A stretch of 46,206 bases of DNA, taken from positions 1 to 46,206 of IMG/VR virus record IMGVR_UViG_3300020020_000064. One strand, given 5' to 3'. The position numbers were made by a program, and so were the translations under genes. Origin of the DNA: a virus. This document shows, piece by piece, positions 39,980 through 45,756 of this stretch (positions are counted from its first letter, which is position 1; each line of letters starts with the position of its first letter). The notes beneath the pieces were generated by a model. That model did no database searches. It worked only from the letters and a program-made list of their open reading frames with translations, and was not told where the DNA came from.

Positions 39980-40291
39980 CCGGGACAAAAGCTAGAAACT
40001 CAAGCGACTATCTCGACCACATCGGTGTGTTATGTGTAGGGGGAAAAATGAACGAGATGAGAACGAGGTAAGATAACGAAAGGTACTGAGGAGCTGGGTA
40101 CGATTGCGAATGATAGGACTGGCGGACAGGGTATGGCTTGAAAACTGAATTCAGGCACCAAGAGGCGTCTGCAGTGGCGCAGCGATGACAGAGGATCGAG
40201 TAAAAATAACCTCGATGGGAGTATAACCTTGAGGTTATCGATGCGCACCCCACTCCGGAGCTATGGGCGTTCCTGCGCGGTCTTCTCTCTC

Positions 40292-40422
40292 CAATTTATT
40301 CAGGAATCCAGGTGAAAAAGGGAGTTCCAATTTATTCTTATGAGGTGTTTCCCCAGTTACTCCGGTCTCCCTCGTAATTCTCAAGTTTCCCCTAGCAGGG
40401 AACGACGGGAAGCTGAGGTTTA
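40292..40422. repeat. Intergenic repeat element, copy 1
   Basis: CAATTTATTC occurs at 40292-40301 (and again at 40328-40337), and GACGGGAAGCTGAGGTTTA at 40404-40422. The same pair in the same order and spacing recurs at 43141-43277 and 44111-44230. Confidence 0.6.
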
Positions 40423-40481
40423 AAAACCACACCTATGGCCCAAGCTCCCCGTGGGGTTTACCTGGGCCAGTCGGTGTTGCG

Positions 40482-40709
40482 TCAGTCCTCGTCGGAGACG
40501 TCGTCGACCTCAGGAGTCCGCATGTGCTCGTCCTGGTAGTCGGCGAACTTCTTCGTCAGGCTTCGGACATCCTTGCCGGCGATCTCCCAGCGGCCACCCT
40601 TTCCGGGCTGGTCCTCGACCGGCGTCACGTGCCGAAGGAACTTGCGAGCCGTCCGCGGCGTGGTGTCGAGCTTCTCGGCGAGCTCCTTGACGTTGAGTGC
40701 AGTTGCCAT
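40482..40709 (-). CDS. Small HTH-like DNA-binding protein
   Basis: 75 residues from ATG 40709 with AAGGAGA upstream. LNVKELAEKLDTTPRTARKFLRHV is a helix-turn-helix of the excisionase/AlpA-like kind, followed by GKGGRWEIAGKDVRSL, a wing. Nearly the same layout occurs in 45154-45366 and the middle of 30361-30999. Preceded by its own promoter and leader hairpin. Likely binds promoters or DNA structure in this phage. Confidence 0.75.
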   Translation of the reverse strand: MATALNVKELAEKLDTTPRTARKFLRHVTPVEDQPGKGGRWEIAGKDVRSLTKKFADYQDEHMRTPEVDDVSDED

Positions 40710-40769
40710 TGTAATCATTCTCCTTCTGGTCAGACTCACGGTGTGAGTCATGGGGAAGTTCCCCTTTGG

Positions 40770-40821
40770 TCGATCGGTTGATCGATAAGTCAATCATCGC
40801 ATTCTTTTTCTACTCTGTATA
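40770..40821 (-). promoter_or_regulatory. Promoter TATACA-17-GATGAT with TCGATC-aacc-GATCGA leader hairpin
   Basis: Minus strand: TATACA 40821-40816 within GTATACA, -10 GATGAT 40798-40793. The perfect hairpin 40785-40770 starts 7 nt later. The -10 is weak but architecture matches the other promoters. Confidence 0.55.
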
Positions 40822-40829
40822 CGGGTAGG

Positions 40830-40861
40830 CAAACCTTTGTGATCTTATGTCAAACCTTTGT
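40830..40861. repeat. Direct repeat CAAACCTTTGT, two copies 21 bp apart
   Basis: CAAACCTTTGT at 40830-40840 and 40851-40861 lie between the divergent promoters for 40482-40709 and 40967-41272; related TTTGACAAAG follows at 40976-40984. A period of two DNA turns fits cooperative protein binding. Confidence 0.55.
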
Positions 40862-40887
40862 ATGATGTCACAAAGAGAACGGAGCAG

Positions 40888-40940
40888 TTCTACGGAGTAT
40901 TCCCCCATGATATAATGAGAATAATCGCGCATGATGCGCG
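40888..40940 (+). promoter_or_regulatory. Promoter TTCTAC-17-TATAAT with CGCGCATGATGCGCG leader palindrome
   Basis: -35 40888-40893, perfect -10 40911-40916, then 9 nt and the 15 bp palindrome 40926-40940. The palindrome differs by one base from the one at 32047-32061, in the same place relative to its -10. Confidence 0.75.
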
Positions 40941-40966
40941 GAATGATGATGCGAGGAGATGAAAGA

Positions 40967-41272
40967 ATGACAAGGTTTGACAAAGATGAGGAATTCACAA
41001 AGTTCCTGCTCATACTCGAGACGAGGTTCTTCGAGTTGCTACTGGAAGAGGGGTGGGACTACATCGTCGACAATCTCGTCCACGAGTTGTATAGTCCAGA
41101 AGATCTTGGCGAAGATGAGACCTCGTGGGAATGGAGCGATGCGCTGCGCGACACCGAACTGAATGCCACGCAAGCACTCTGCACATTCCTTGAAACGCGG
41201 CTCGAACAGATCACCGGACATGAGTACACCATGACACGAGGTCTGCCCCTACACACGATCGAGGATATTTAA
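40967..41272 (+). CDS. Hypothetical acidic protein
   Basis: 101 residues; start ATG 40967 is 8 nt after GAGGAG. Acidic helical protein (EEFTKFLLILETRFFELLLEEG). No family recognised. First gene of a small operon 40967-41716. Confidence 0.6.
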   Translation: MTRFDKDEEFTKFLLILETRFFELLLEEGWDYIVDNLVHELYSPEDLGEDETSWEWSDALRDTELNATQALCTFLETRLEQITGHEYTMTRGLPLHTIEDI

Positions 41273-41273
41273 G

Positions 41274-41585
41274 ATGAGAAGCATCAAGGAATTCATCGAT
41301 GGGGTGAGTGGGAAGACCAAGCAACGGCTCATTCTCCAAGGCGAACAGACATTCGTCACCAAGGGTATGTACGACACGGTGACACAGAGCAAGTATCCGG
41401 TGGTCGTAGTAAGGTTCGATGTGAAACAGGCCAAGGATGGCAAGACAGGGGAGCACATCGATCAGGTTGAGATAGAACTCGATCTCTTCCAGGCAAACGA
41501 ATTCGCTTCAAAACTGCTCGCGACGATCGACGCTTGCATGCCACGCAGAGCCACAGGGGCTCGCCGGATACCGTTCGAAGGATAG
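41274..41585 (+). CDS. Hypothetical protein
   Basis: 103 residues, starting 1 bp after the previous stop. Beta-rich middle (KYPVVVVRFDVKQAKDG…VEIELDLFQANEFASKLLATI). Unrecognised. Confidence 0.6.
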   Translation: MRSIKEFIDGVSGKTKQRLILQGEQTFVTKGMYDTVTQSKYPVVVVRFDVKQAKDGKTGEHIDQVEIELDLFQANEFASKLLATIDACMPRRATGARRIPFEG

Positions 41586-41590
41586 GGAAC

Positions 41591-41716
41591 ATGGCAACTG
41601 AGAGATTAACGCCAGAAGCTTGGGGTAATTACGTCGCGGACATGGGGTGGAGCATAGAGGAGACAACTCGAATCATCAAGGTTCTGCTGGACTACATCGC
41701 AGACTTCGAAGGATAA
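41591..41716 (+). CDS. Small acidic protein
   Basis: 41 residues from ATG 41591, 5 bp after the previous stop. Helical (PEAWGNYVADMGWSIEETTRIIKVLLDYI). Short but placed as the third gene of the operon. Confidence 0.5.
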   Translation: MATERLTPEAWGNYVADMGWSIEETTRIIKVLLDYIADFEG

Positions 41717-41746
41717 TTCCCTCACCAATCTCCGCAATCCTGGGAG

Positions 41747-41796
41747 TATACAGGGTTGACACAAGATGATAAAATTGAACTATCGCATCGCGCGAT
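41747..41796 (+). promoter_or_regulatory. Promoter TATACA-17-TAAAAT with ATCGCGCGAT leader palindrome
   Basis: TATACA 41747-41752 (within AGTATACAGGG), -10 TAAAAT 41770-41775, palindrome ATCGCGCGAT 41787-41796. A TTGACA at 41756 has wrong spacing for this -10 (8 bp) and could be an alternative -35 only for a -10 at about 41781. Confidence 0.6.
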
Positions 41797-41818
41797 CGAA
41801 AATCAAGGAGATGAAAGA

Positions 41819-42295
41819 ATGAACACCGAAACGCCCGACACCCTACGCCGCCGACTGATCACTCCGCTGCCGGACCTATCCGCACCGGAATACATCGAAA
41901 ACCCCGACCCCACAACCCCGGCCGACGGATACCGCTCGAACTACATCGAAAATCCCGAATCCAACCATCGCCTCGTCGACGAACTGATCCAGGAATGCTC
42001 CATCTGGATCGCACGAGTCTACGCTGACTCCTACACTTACCACTCCGACTCGACCATCGATTCGCACTCTGCAATGCTCTGCTCGTTGACCGCACTCAAC
42101 GGGCTCATCTACGGGAACGACCAAACGATGTCGACCGATGAGGCCATCCAACTTTGGCTCGACAACCCGGACGATGCCATGGATCTGATTGAATCCGCGA
42201 ATCCGAACACCGGAATTTCCGACGAACTCGACAAGAACCGGCCTCGCCTCTTCACCTACTTCAACCTCGATTACGACGCATTCGACGACAACTAA
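41819..42295 (+). CDS. Hypothetical acidic protein in C-ending-codon operon
   Basis: 158 residues; ATG 41819 lies 9 nt after AAGGAG. No domain recognised; the middle (LVDELIQECSIWIARVYADSY…MLCSLTALNGLIYG) is helical. Codons end almost always in C or in GAA, unlike the gene set to the left, suggesting a recent join. Part of 41819-43096. Confidence 0.6.
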   Translation: MNTETPDTLRRRLITPLPDLSAPEYIENPDPTTPADGYRSNYIENPESNHRLVDELIQECSIWIARVYADSYTYHSDSTIDSHSAMLCSLTALNGLIYGNDQTMSTDEAIQLWLDNPDDAMDLIESANPNTGISDELDKNRPRLFTYFNLDYDAFDDN

Positions 42296-42307
42296 GGAGA
42301 CGAACTA

Positions 42308-42655
42308 ATGACTGACTTCGACTGGCTCGACAACGCACCCGCCGACTCCTACGTAGGCCACGAACGGGACCTCGCCGATCTCATCTCTGATTACACCCTC
42401 GAAGCCATCGAGGCCGCGCTTGAGACTGATGAGTTCGCCGCATTCACTCTCTTCATGCTGATGATGATGCTCCCGACGCACGCAGCACGGGCCTTGACCA
42501 ACGGTGACCTGGATGACGATGAACTGGGGAAACTGATTGGACACTGCCAAGACGACGCTAGGGATGACTCATCCGAGCCATTCCAAGCACGCCTGGCACA
42601 ACGGATGACTATCCGCAACTCGATCCGACGCAACTTCTCAACCATTAAGGACTGA
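42308..42655 (+). CDS. Hypothetical acidic protein
   Basis: 115 residues, 12 bp after the previous stop. Acidic (FDWLDNAPADSYVGHERDLADLI) with a helix LFMLMMMLPTHAARAL in the middle. Same C-rich codon style as its neighbours. No family recognised. Confidence 0.6.
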   Translation: MTDFDWLDNAPADSYVGHERDLADLISDYTLEAIEAALETDEFAAFTLFMLMMMLPTHAARALTNGDLDDDELGKLIGHCQDDARDDSSEPFQARLAQRMTIRNSIRRNFSTIKD

Positions 42656-42661
42656 CGCATC

Positions 42662-43096
42662 ATGCCTGACACCGACAGCTACACATACACGTACGCCCCG
42701 CTCACCCTCGACACGCTCGCCTTCGCCCTCGCGATCGAACTCATCACCGACCAAGCCAATCACTCCGAGTTCGACATCGAGAACAACAACGACTTCGACG
42801 CGCTCGCGACGGCCATCGGAGAAGACCTCGCCGATCTGGTGCACAATGGGAACCAGGACGATTGGCTGATCTACTTCTATGACCACGAAAAGGGGCCCAT
42901 CCCTCAGGAACTGCTCGACAAGCTTGCCTACATGATCGGGGAGAACGACACCAACCACGATCGCTACTTCAAATTCATCAACGACCTCGCCGAACGCATC
43001 GCGACCATCATCTTCACGCAACGCAACGGAGTCCCGGGATACGTCACGATGTTTCCGCCGACACCTGGTGACAACATCGACGACTTGCGCCACTGA
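42662..43096 (+). CDS. Hypothetical acidic protein
   Basis: 144 residues. Acidic, with DSYTYTYAPLTLDTLAFAL at the N-terminus, and IYFYDHEKGPIPQELLDKLAYMI. Same codon style. A neat terminator hairpin follows. Unrecognised; the three genes may be related in origin. Confidence 0.6.
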   Translation: MPDTDSYTYTYAPLTLDTLAFALAIELITDQANHSEFDIENNNDFDALATAIGEDLADLVHNGNQDDWLIYFYDHEKGPIPQELLDKLAYMIGENDTNHDRYFKFINDLAERIATIIFTQRNGVPGYVTMFPPTPGDNIDDLRH

Positions 43097-43110
43097 CGCA
43101 TAGCACGGAT

Positions 43111-43130
43111 GCCCTGACTTCCAGGGCTTT
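43111..43130 (+). terminator. Rho-independent-like terminator
   Basis: GCCCTG-acttc-CAGGGC then TTTC at 43111-43131, 15 bp after the operon's stop codon. Classic size and loop. Confidence 0.75.
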
Positions 43131-43140
43131 CGTGTGTTAA

Positions 43141-43277
43141 CAATTTATTCCGTCTCGTGAATCTCGTGTTTCTTCTGGGTGTCCCCCGGATAACCTCAAG
43201 AACTCCACCATCCAGAGATTCCCCCCAGGTCAAATTTGCGGATCGCATGGTGTGGAAGGACGAGATGCCGAGGTTTA
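43141..43277. repeat. Intergenic repeat element, copy 2
   Basis: CAATTTATTC at 43141-43150 and GACGAGATGCCGAGGTTTA at 43259-43277. It starts 11 bp after the terminator of the 41819 operon. Confidence 0.6.
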
Positions 43278-43326
43278 GGATCTGGCCGACAACCGTAACC
43301 CCGTAAACCTTTTTGATCCCTAACCG

Positions 43327-43367
43327 TTGACATAGGTTATGGGGACTGGTATGATTGCCTTGCAATC
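43327..43367 (+). promoter_or_regulatory. Promoter TTGACA-17-TATGAT with GATTGC-ctt-GCAATC hairpin
   Basis: -35 43327-43332, -10 43350-43355. The hairpin 43353-43367 overlaps the -10 end and the likely start site. GAAAGG precedes the ATG at 43396. Confidence 0.8.
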
Positions 43368-43395
43368 AAATCGATTCCGCGAAAGGGACGAACAA

Positions 43396-43701
43396 ATGAC
43401 AACTGCACGCATCATTCCCAACATCAACGGTGACACTATCACCGCTTGTCACACTTGCGCTCACGCTCTGCTGGGGTACGACCCCGAGGACATTGGTCTT
43501 GAGGAGTACTCTCACGACACACTGGAGGGCTGCCGACAGGTCCTAACCAAGACTGACGGACGACTTCATGACGAAGAGGAATCTGACTCCAATCTGATTC
43601 CGAAATGCGACATCTGCTTGATGCCTAAGTCGCCCTTCCAATGGTATACCATCATTGCTGCTTTGCCGGCCGACGCTTACGCATTCAACAAGGGAATCTG
43701 A
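43396..43701 (+). CDS. Hypothetical protein with cysteine motifs
   Basis: 101 residues from ATG 43396. CHTCAHALLGYD near the N-terminus and CDICLMPKSPFQWY near the C-terminus give two CxxC pairs that may bind zinc. First gene of the operon 43396-44016. Unrecognised. Confidence 0.65.
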   Translation: MTTARIIPNINGDTITACHTCAHALLGYDPEDIGLEEYSHDTLEGCRQVLTKTDGRLHDEEESDSNLIPKCDICLMPKSPFQWYTIIAALPADAYAFNKGI

Positions 43702-43868
43702 TGCATTTCTACTACTTCTGCATCATCGTTACTCTCTGCGTGACACTGATTCTTCTGCTCCAAGCTATGATCACCCTCGACAACAAGAGGAACTCTGGCT
43801 GGGCCCCACGACGCACGACGTACCAACCACAACTGTTCGACCAAGACGAGGAGAACGACAATGCCTAA
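43701..43868 (+). CDS. Small membrane protein
   Basis: 55 residues; ATG 43701 overlaps the previous TGA. Residues about 2-26 form one membrane segment (FYYFCIIVTLCVTLILLL). The remainder is a short polar tail (RNSGWAPRRTTYQPQLFDQDEENDNA). Function unknown. Confidence 0.6.
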   Translation: MHFYYFCIIVTLCVTLILLLQAMITLDNKRNSGWAPRRTTYQPQLFDQDEENDNA

Positions 43869-44016
43869 CGGATACTGCGAAGACTATCCCTGCTGCGGAC
43901 ACGAGGCCGGTGACTGCTTCGGCCAGAAGTACGGCTCGGACGAGGATATCAAACGTCAGGCCTACAGGCAGATGGAGCTAGAGGATATGGGTATTTACCA
44001 GGACGACGAGTATTGA
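43861..44016 (+). CDS. Small PCCGH-type cysteine protein
   Basis: 51 residues, overlapping the previous gene by 8 bp. YCEDYPCCGHEAGDC is a motif widely seen in tiny actinophage proteins of unknown role; the rest is acidic. The conserved Cys/His cluster suggests metal binding. Confidence 0.7.
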   Translation: MPNGYCEDYPCCGHEAGDCFGQKYGSDEDIKRQAYRQMELEDMGIYQDDEY

Positions 44017-44110
44017 GGCTATAGGGAGCACTGGAGGACTGGAGCACTGGAGTACTCTCGTACCAATCTTCATCAGATCTATCAGGGTTCCAGTCGGAAC
44101 TTCTCTTTCT

Positions 44111-44230
44111 AATTTATTCTCAGCTCGTGGGTCCCGTCGTTCCGTGCCAAACTCGTTGTTCCGTTGGATCTCGTCAAACTCGTAAAACGACCGCGCTCGC
44201 AGAAGGGAACGGATGGACGGGAAGCCGAGG
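44111..44230. repeat. Intergenic repeat element, copy 3
   Basis: AATTTATTC at 44111-44119 and GACGGGAAGCCGAGG at 44216-44230, 96 bp apart. Between them CCCGTCGTTCCG pairs imperfectly with CGGATGGACGGG at the second box, hinting at RNA structure. Confidence 0.6.
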
Positions 44231-44577
44231 AATCTTTTGTTCTGCCGGAAACGGGGGGAGATCTGTTATCTCTACATCTTCCGTGCATTTTGCATTGCGC
44301 ATCATGCGAGGATCAATCCCATAGGGGTCAGGGTTATATCTGTCGATCCCCCACCCTTTGCATGGGTAATTGCATCATATCGATTCCGGAGATTCCCAGA
44401 GATGAACAGATCTGCCGGAACGCGATGTTTGGCTGAAGTTACCGCTGAGAAAGGTCAAAGATCGGCTGAAGAATTGGCGGCGTGCTTCTTAAAGGAGAAA
44501 GTAAAACAAACTCGTCCGTCCCGTCCGTTCTCATACAAGAGAAATCTCTTGAGAAACCCAGATCTCTTTTGTCTTTC

Positions 44578-44587
44578 CAATTTATTC
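44578..44587. repeat. Single CAATTTATTC box
   Basis: A fourth copy of the left box, without a matching second box within about 110 bp; TTCGAA repeats follow instead. Confidence 0.5.
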
Positions 44588-44598
44588 CGTCCCAAACT

Positions 44599-44694
44599 TT
44601 CGAATAAGTCGATGACCTCGCGACCCCGACTTTCGAACAAACCTTCGAATCAAACTTTCGAAAATGAAACGTTTCAATTGAAATGACATTCGAA
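44599..44694. repeat. TTCGAA iterons, five copies
   Basis: TTCGAA at 44599, 44632, 44644, 44657 and 44689, most within ACTTTCGAA. Five copies of a 6-mer in 96 bp is far above chance. Confidence 0.65.
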
Positions 44695-44727
44695 CAAAAA
44701 TTCTATTTGTAAATGCACAAAACAAAA

Positions 44728-44749
44728 GGCCACAATTCGCATTGTGACC
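44728..44749 (-). terminator. Minus-strand intrinsic terminator
   Basis: GGCCACAAT-tcgc-ATTGTGACC (one mismatch) at 44728-44749; on the minus strand the hairpin is followed by TTTTGTTTTG (44727-44718). It ends the operon 45366-44765. Confidence 0.8.
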
Positions 44750-44764
44750 TAATGAATTGATCGA

Positions 44765-44986
44765 TTATAAATCGAATTCGAGCCGATAGAAATGAATGTA
44801 TTTCGCGTAATTCGCTTCGATATCAAGGGATAAATCGAATGCGTCCATTGCGAGCCATTGATCGAATTCCCATTCGGGATAATCAATTGACATTCGATCA
44901 ATTACAAAATCGCGATAGATATTCGCTAATGCTTCATTAGTGTGACCTTTCAATTGTGTTTCGGGCCACATTTCGCTATTAGTCAT
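44765..44986 (-). CDS. Small acidic protein, paralogue of the preceding one
   Basis: 73 residues from ATG 44986 with AAAGGA upstream; overlaps the previous gene by 8 bp. IDYPEWEFDQWL and GHTNEALANIYRDF are matched in 44979-45140 (IEYPQWEIDELI, GHTIREYLL). Tandem duplication of a small gene is likely. Function unknown. Codons are AT-rich. Confidence 0.6.
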   Translation of the reverse strand: MTNSEMWPETQLKGHTNEALANIYRDFVIDRMSIDYPEWEFDQWLAMDAFDLSLDIEANYAKYIHFYRLEFDL

Positions 44987-45140
44987 AGTCACAATCCTTT
45001 AAAATCAATTCATCAATTTCCCATTGGGGATATTCAATTGTCGCCACACTTAGGAGATATTCCCTAATCGTATGGCCTAATTCAATGGTGACATGCGAAT
45101 GTCCCGCACTAATCAAATTGCGATCAGTGCGGGACACCAT
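44979..45140 (-). CDS. Small protein paralogous to its downstream neighbour
   Basis: 53 residues from ATG 45140. It contains GHTIREYLLSVATIEYPQWEIDELILKD, the same pattern as the next gene. A 10 bp perfect inverted repeat (GTCCCGCACT/AGTGCGGGAC) covers codons 2-13, which would fold at the mRNA start. AT-rich codons. Confidence 0.6.
   Translation of the reverse strand: MVSRTDRNLISAGHSHVTIELGHTIREYLLSVATIEYPQWEIDELILKDCDYD
45101..45135. other. 10 bp perfect inverted repeat in gene start
   Basis: GTCCCGCACT (45101-45110) and AGTGCGGGAC (45126-45135), 15 nt loop. It lies inside the first codons of 44979-45140 and is GC-rich in an AT-rich area. Possible terminator for the gene before, or translation control. 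Confidence 0.5.
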
Positions 45141-45153
45141 GATGAATTACCTA

Positions 45154-45366
45154 TTACGACTTAGGGAATTCAAGTACGGTCGCGGTTTTGGCCGTATATC
45201 CATTGACCATTTCGACTAGCGCGGGGATATCCTTTTCATTGATTGAATAGCGCCCGCCACGTCCGGGGGTTGATTCGAAATTAGCGCGCAGAACCTTTCG
45301 AATTGTGCGCGGCGCGACATTGATAAGCGCGCTAACCTCATTGATTGTGAGTGTCTTAGTTGCCAT
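45154..45366 (-). CDS. Small HTH-like DNA-binding protein
   Basis: 70 residues from ATG 45366. LTINEVSALINVAPRTIRKVLRANF then PGRGGRYSINEKDIPALVE is the HTH plus wing layout of 40482-40709. AT-rich in codon use, unlike its paralogue, so it may have come with the right island. A GACAATG-ggat-CATTGTC hairpin (45403-45420) lies in its leader. Confidence 0.75.
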   Translation of the reverse strand: MATKTLTINEVSALINVAPRTIRKVLRANFESTPGRGGRYSINEKDIPALVEMVNGYTAKTATVLEFPKS

Positions 45367-45621
45367 TGTGACCAACTCCATTGTGTAATTGATTGAACGC
45401 GCGACAATGGGATCATTGTCTGTCTTTCGCGATTCGATCATGATCTAATCGTAATCGCCAAAAGCCCGAATGTCCACCAAAATCGCAATATTTTCAATGA
45501 TCGTTATCAATTCGTTATAATTCAAAATTCGCATCAATATTCGAATAACGCTGAACCCCCCTTCCCCAAAATCGATGATATGTTCGGGGGGAGAATTGCG
45601 GACCGTTGTACGCGCTCCCTC

Positions 45622-45662
45622 GGAGCTCTCCTGGGGCTATATATGTGAGCTCCTTACCCCAG
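45622..45662. other. Interleaved GGAGCTC/GAGCTCC and CTGGGG/CCCCAG stems
   Basis: GGAGCTC (45622-45628) pairs with GAGCTCC (45647-45653) while CTGGGG (45631-45636) pairs with CCCCAG (45657-45662). The two stems cross, as in an H-type pseudoknot, or compete as an attenuator. Confidence 0.5.
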
Positions 45663-45721
45663 TGTCCATCCACTGTTACCCCCGTCAAGAATACGATGCA
45701 TCGTACTCCTCGCCTCAACAG

Positions 45722-45750
45722 TATACAGGGCATCGATCATGCGATATGAT
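45722..45750 (+). promoter_or_regulatory. Leaderless promoter TATACA-17-TATGAT
   Basis: TATACA 45722-45727 (within AGTATACAGGG), -10 TATGAT 45745-45750, then 6 nt to ATG 45757. Same GTATACA box as 41746 and 32093. Confidence 0.75.
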
Positions 45751-45756
45751 CGTGCC

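Larger units (their letters stand above)
39906..40481. other. Non-coding stretch after the regulator gene
   Basis: I see no supportable gene here. It holds a GGGCGGC-aa-GCCGCCC hairpin (39964-39979), a CTGAATTCAG box (40145-40154), an ATAACCTC/GAGGTTAT inverted repeat (40206-40213 with 40231-40238), two CAATTTATTC boxes (40292, 40328), a GACGGGAAGCTGAGG box (40404) and the end of the minus-strand gene at 40482. Confidence 0.6.
44017..44727. other. Non-coding accessory stretch with repeats
   Basis: I find no well-supported gene. It holds a triplicated CACTGGAG-like repeat (44028-44054), repeat element copy 3 (44111-44230), a GCGCATCATGCG palindrome (44298-44309), a CAAGAG-aaat-CTCTTG hairpin (44536-44551), a single CAATTTATTC (44578) and five TTCGAA sites (44599-44694). 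A 157-codon open frame (44213-44686) crosses it but looks accidental. Confidence 0.6.
45367..45756. other. Non-coding control stretch with hairpins and a possible pseudoknot
   Basis: Contains a leader hairpin of the minus gene (45403-45420), a possible plus promoter TTCAAT-17-TATAAT (45493-45521), a CCCCCC/GGGGGG pair (45556-45561 with 45586-45591), interleaved stems 45622-45662, and the promoter of 45757. No credible gene. Confidence 0.55.

Noticed and set aside
40008-40253. Minus-strand open frames at 40008-40253 and 40235-40432
   Set aside because: No ribosome sites, low-complexity or odd composition, and they cross inverted repeats and the repeated intergenic boxes.
40848-40853. Minus-strand TTGACA as -35 of the 40482-40709 gene
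   Set aside because: No acceptable -10 lies 16-18 bp downstream; it is part of the CAAACCTTTGT repeat region instead.
41756-41784. TTGACA at 41756 as -35 of the 41819 operon
   Set aside because: It is only 8 bp from the TAAAAT -10, and pairing with TATCGC at 41781 would need a 19 bp spacer. TATACA at 41747 with 17 bp fits better and recurs elsewhere.
44213-44686. 157-codon plus-strand open frame
   Set aside because: It starts inside the repeated GACGGGAAGCCGAGG box, lacks a proper ribosome site, runs through hairpins and TTCGAA iterons, and its composition tracks those repeats. It is most likely an accidental frame, though 157 codons without a stop makes it worth a check by ribosome profiling.
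45515-45733. Open frames on both strands at 45515-45760
   Set aside because: They run through the interleaved stems and the promoter of the 45757 gene and have no start signals.
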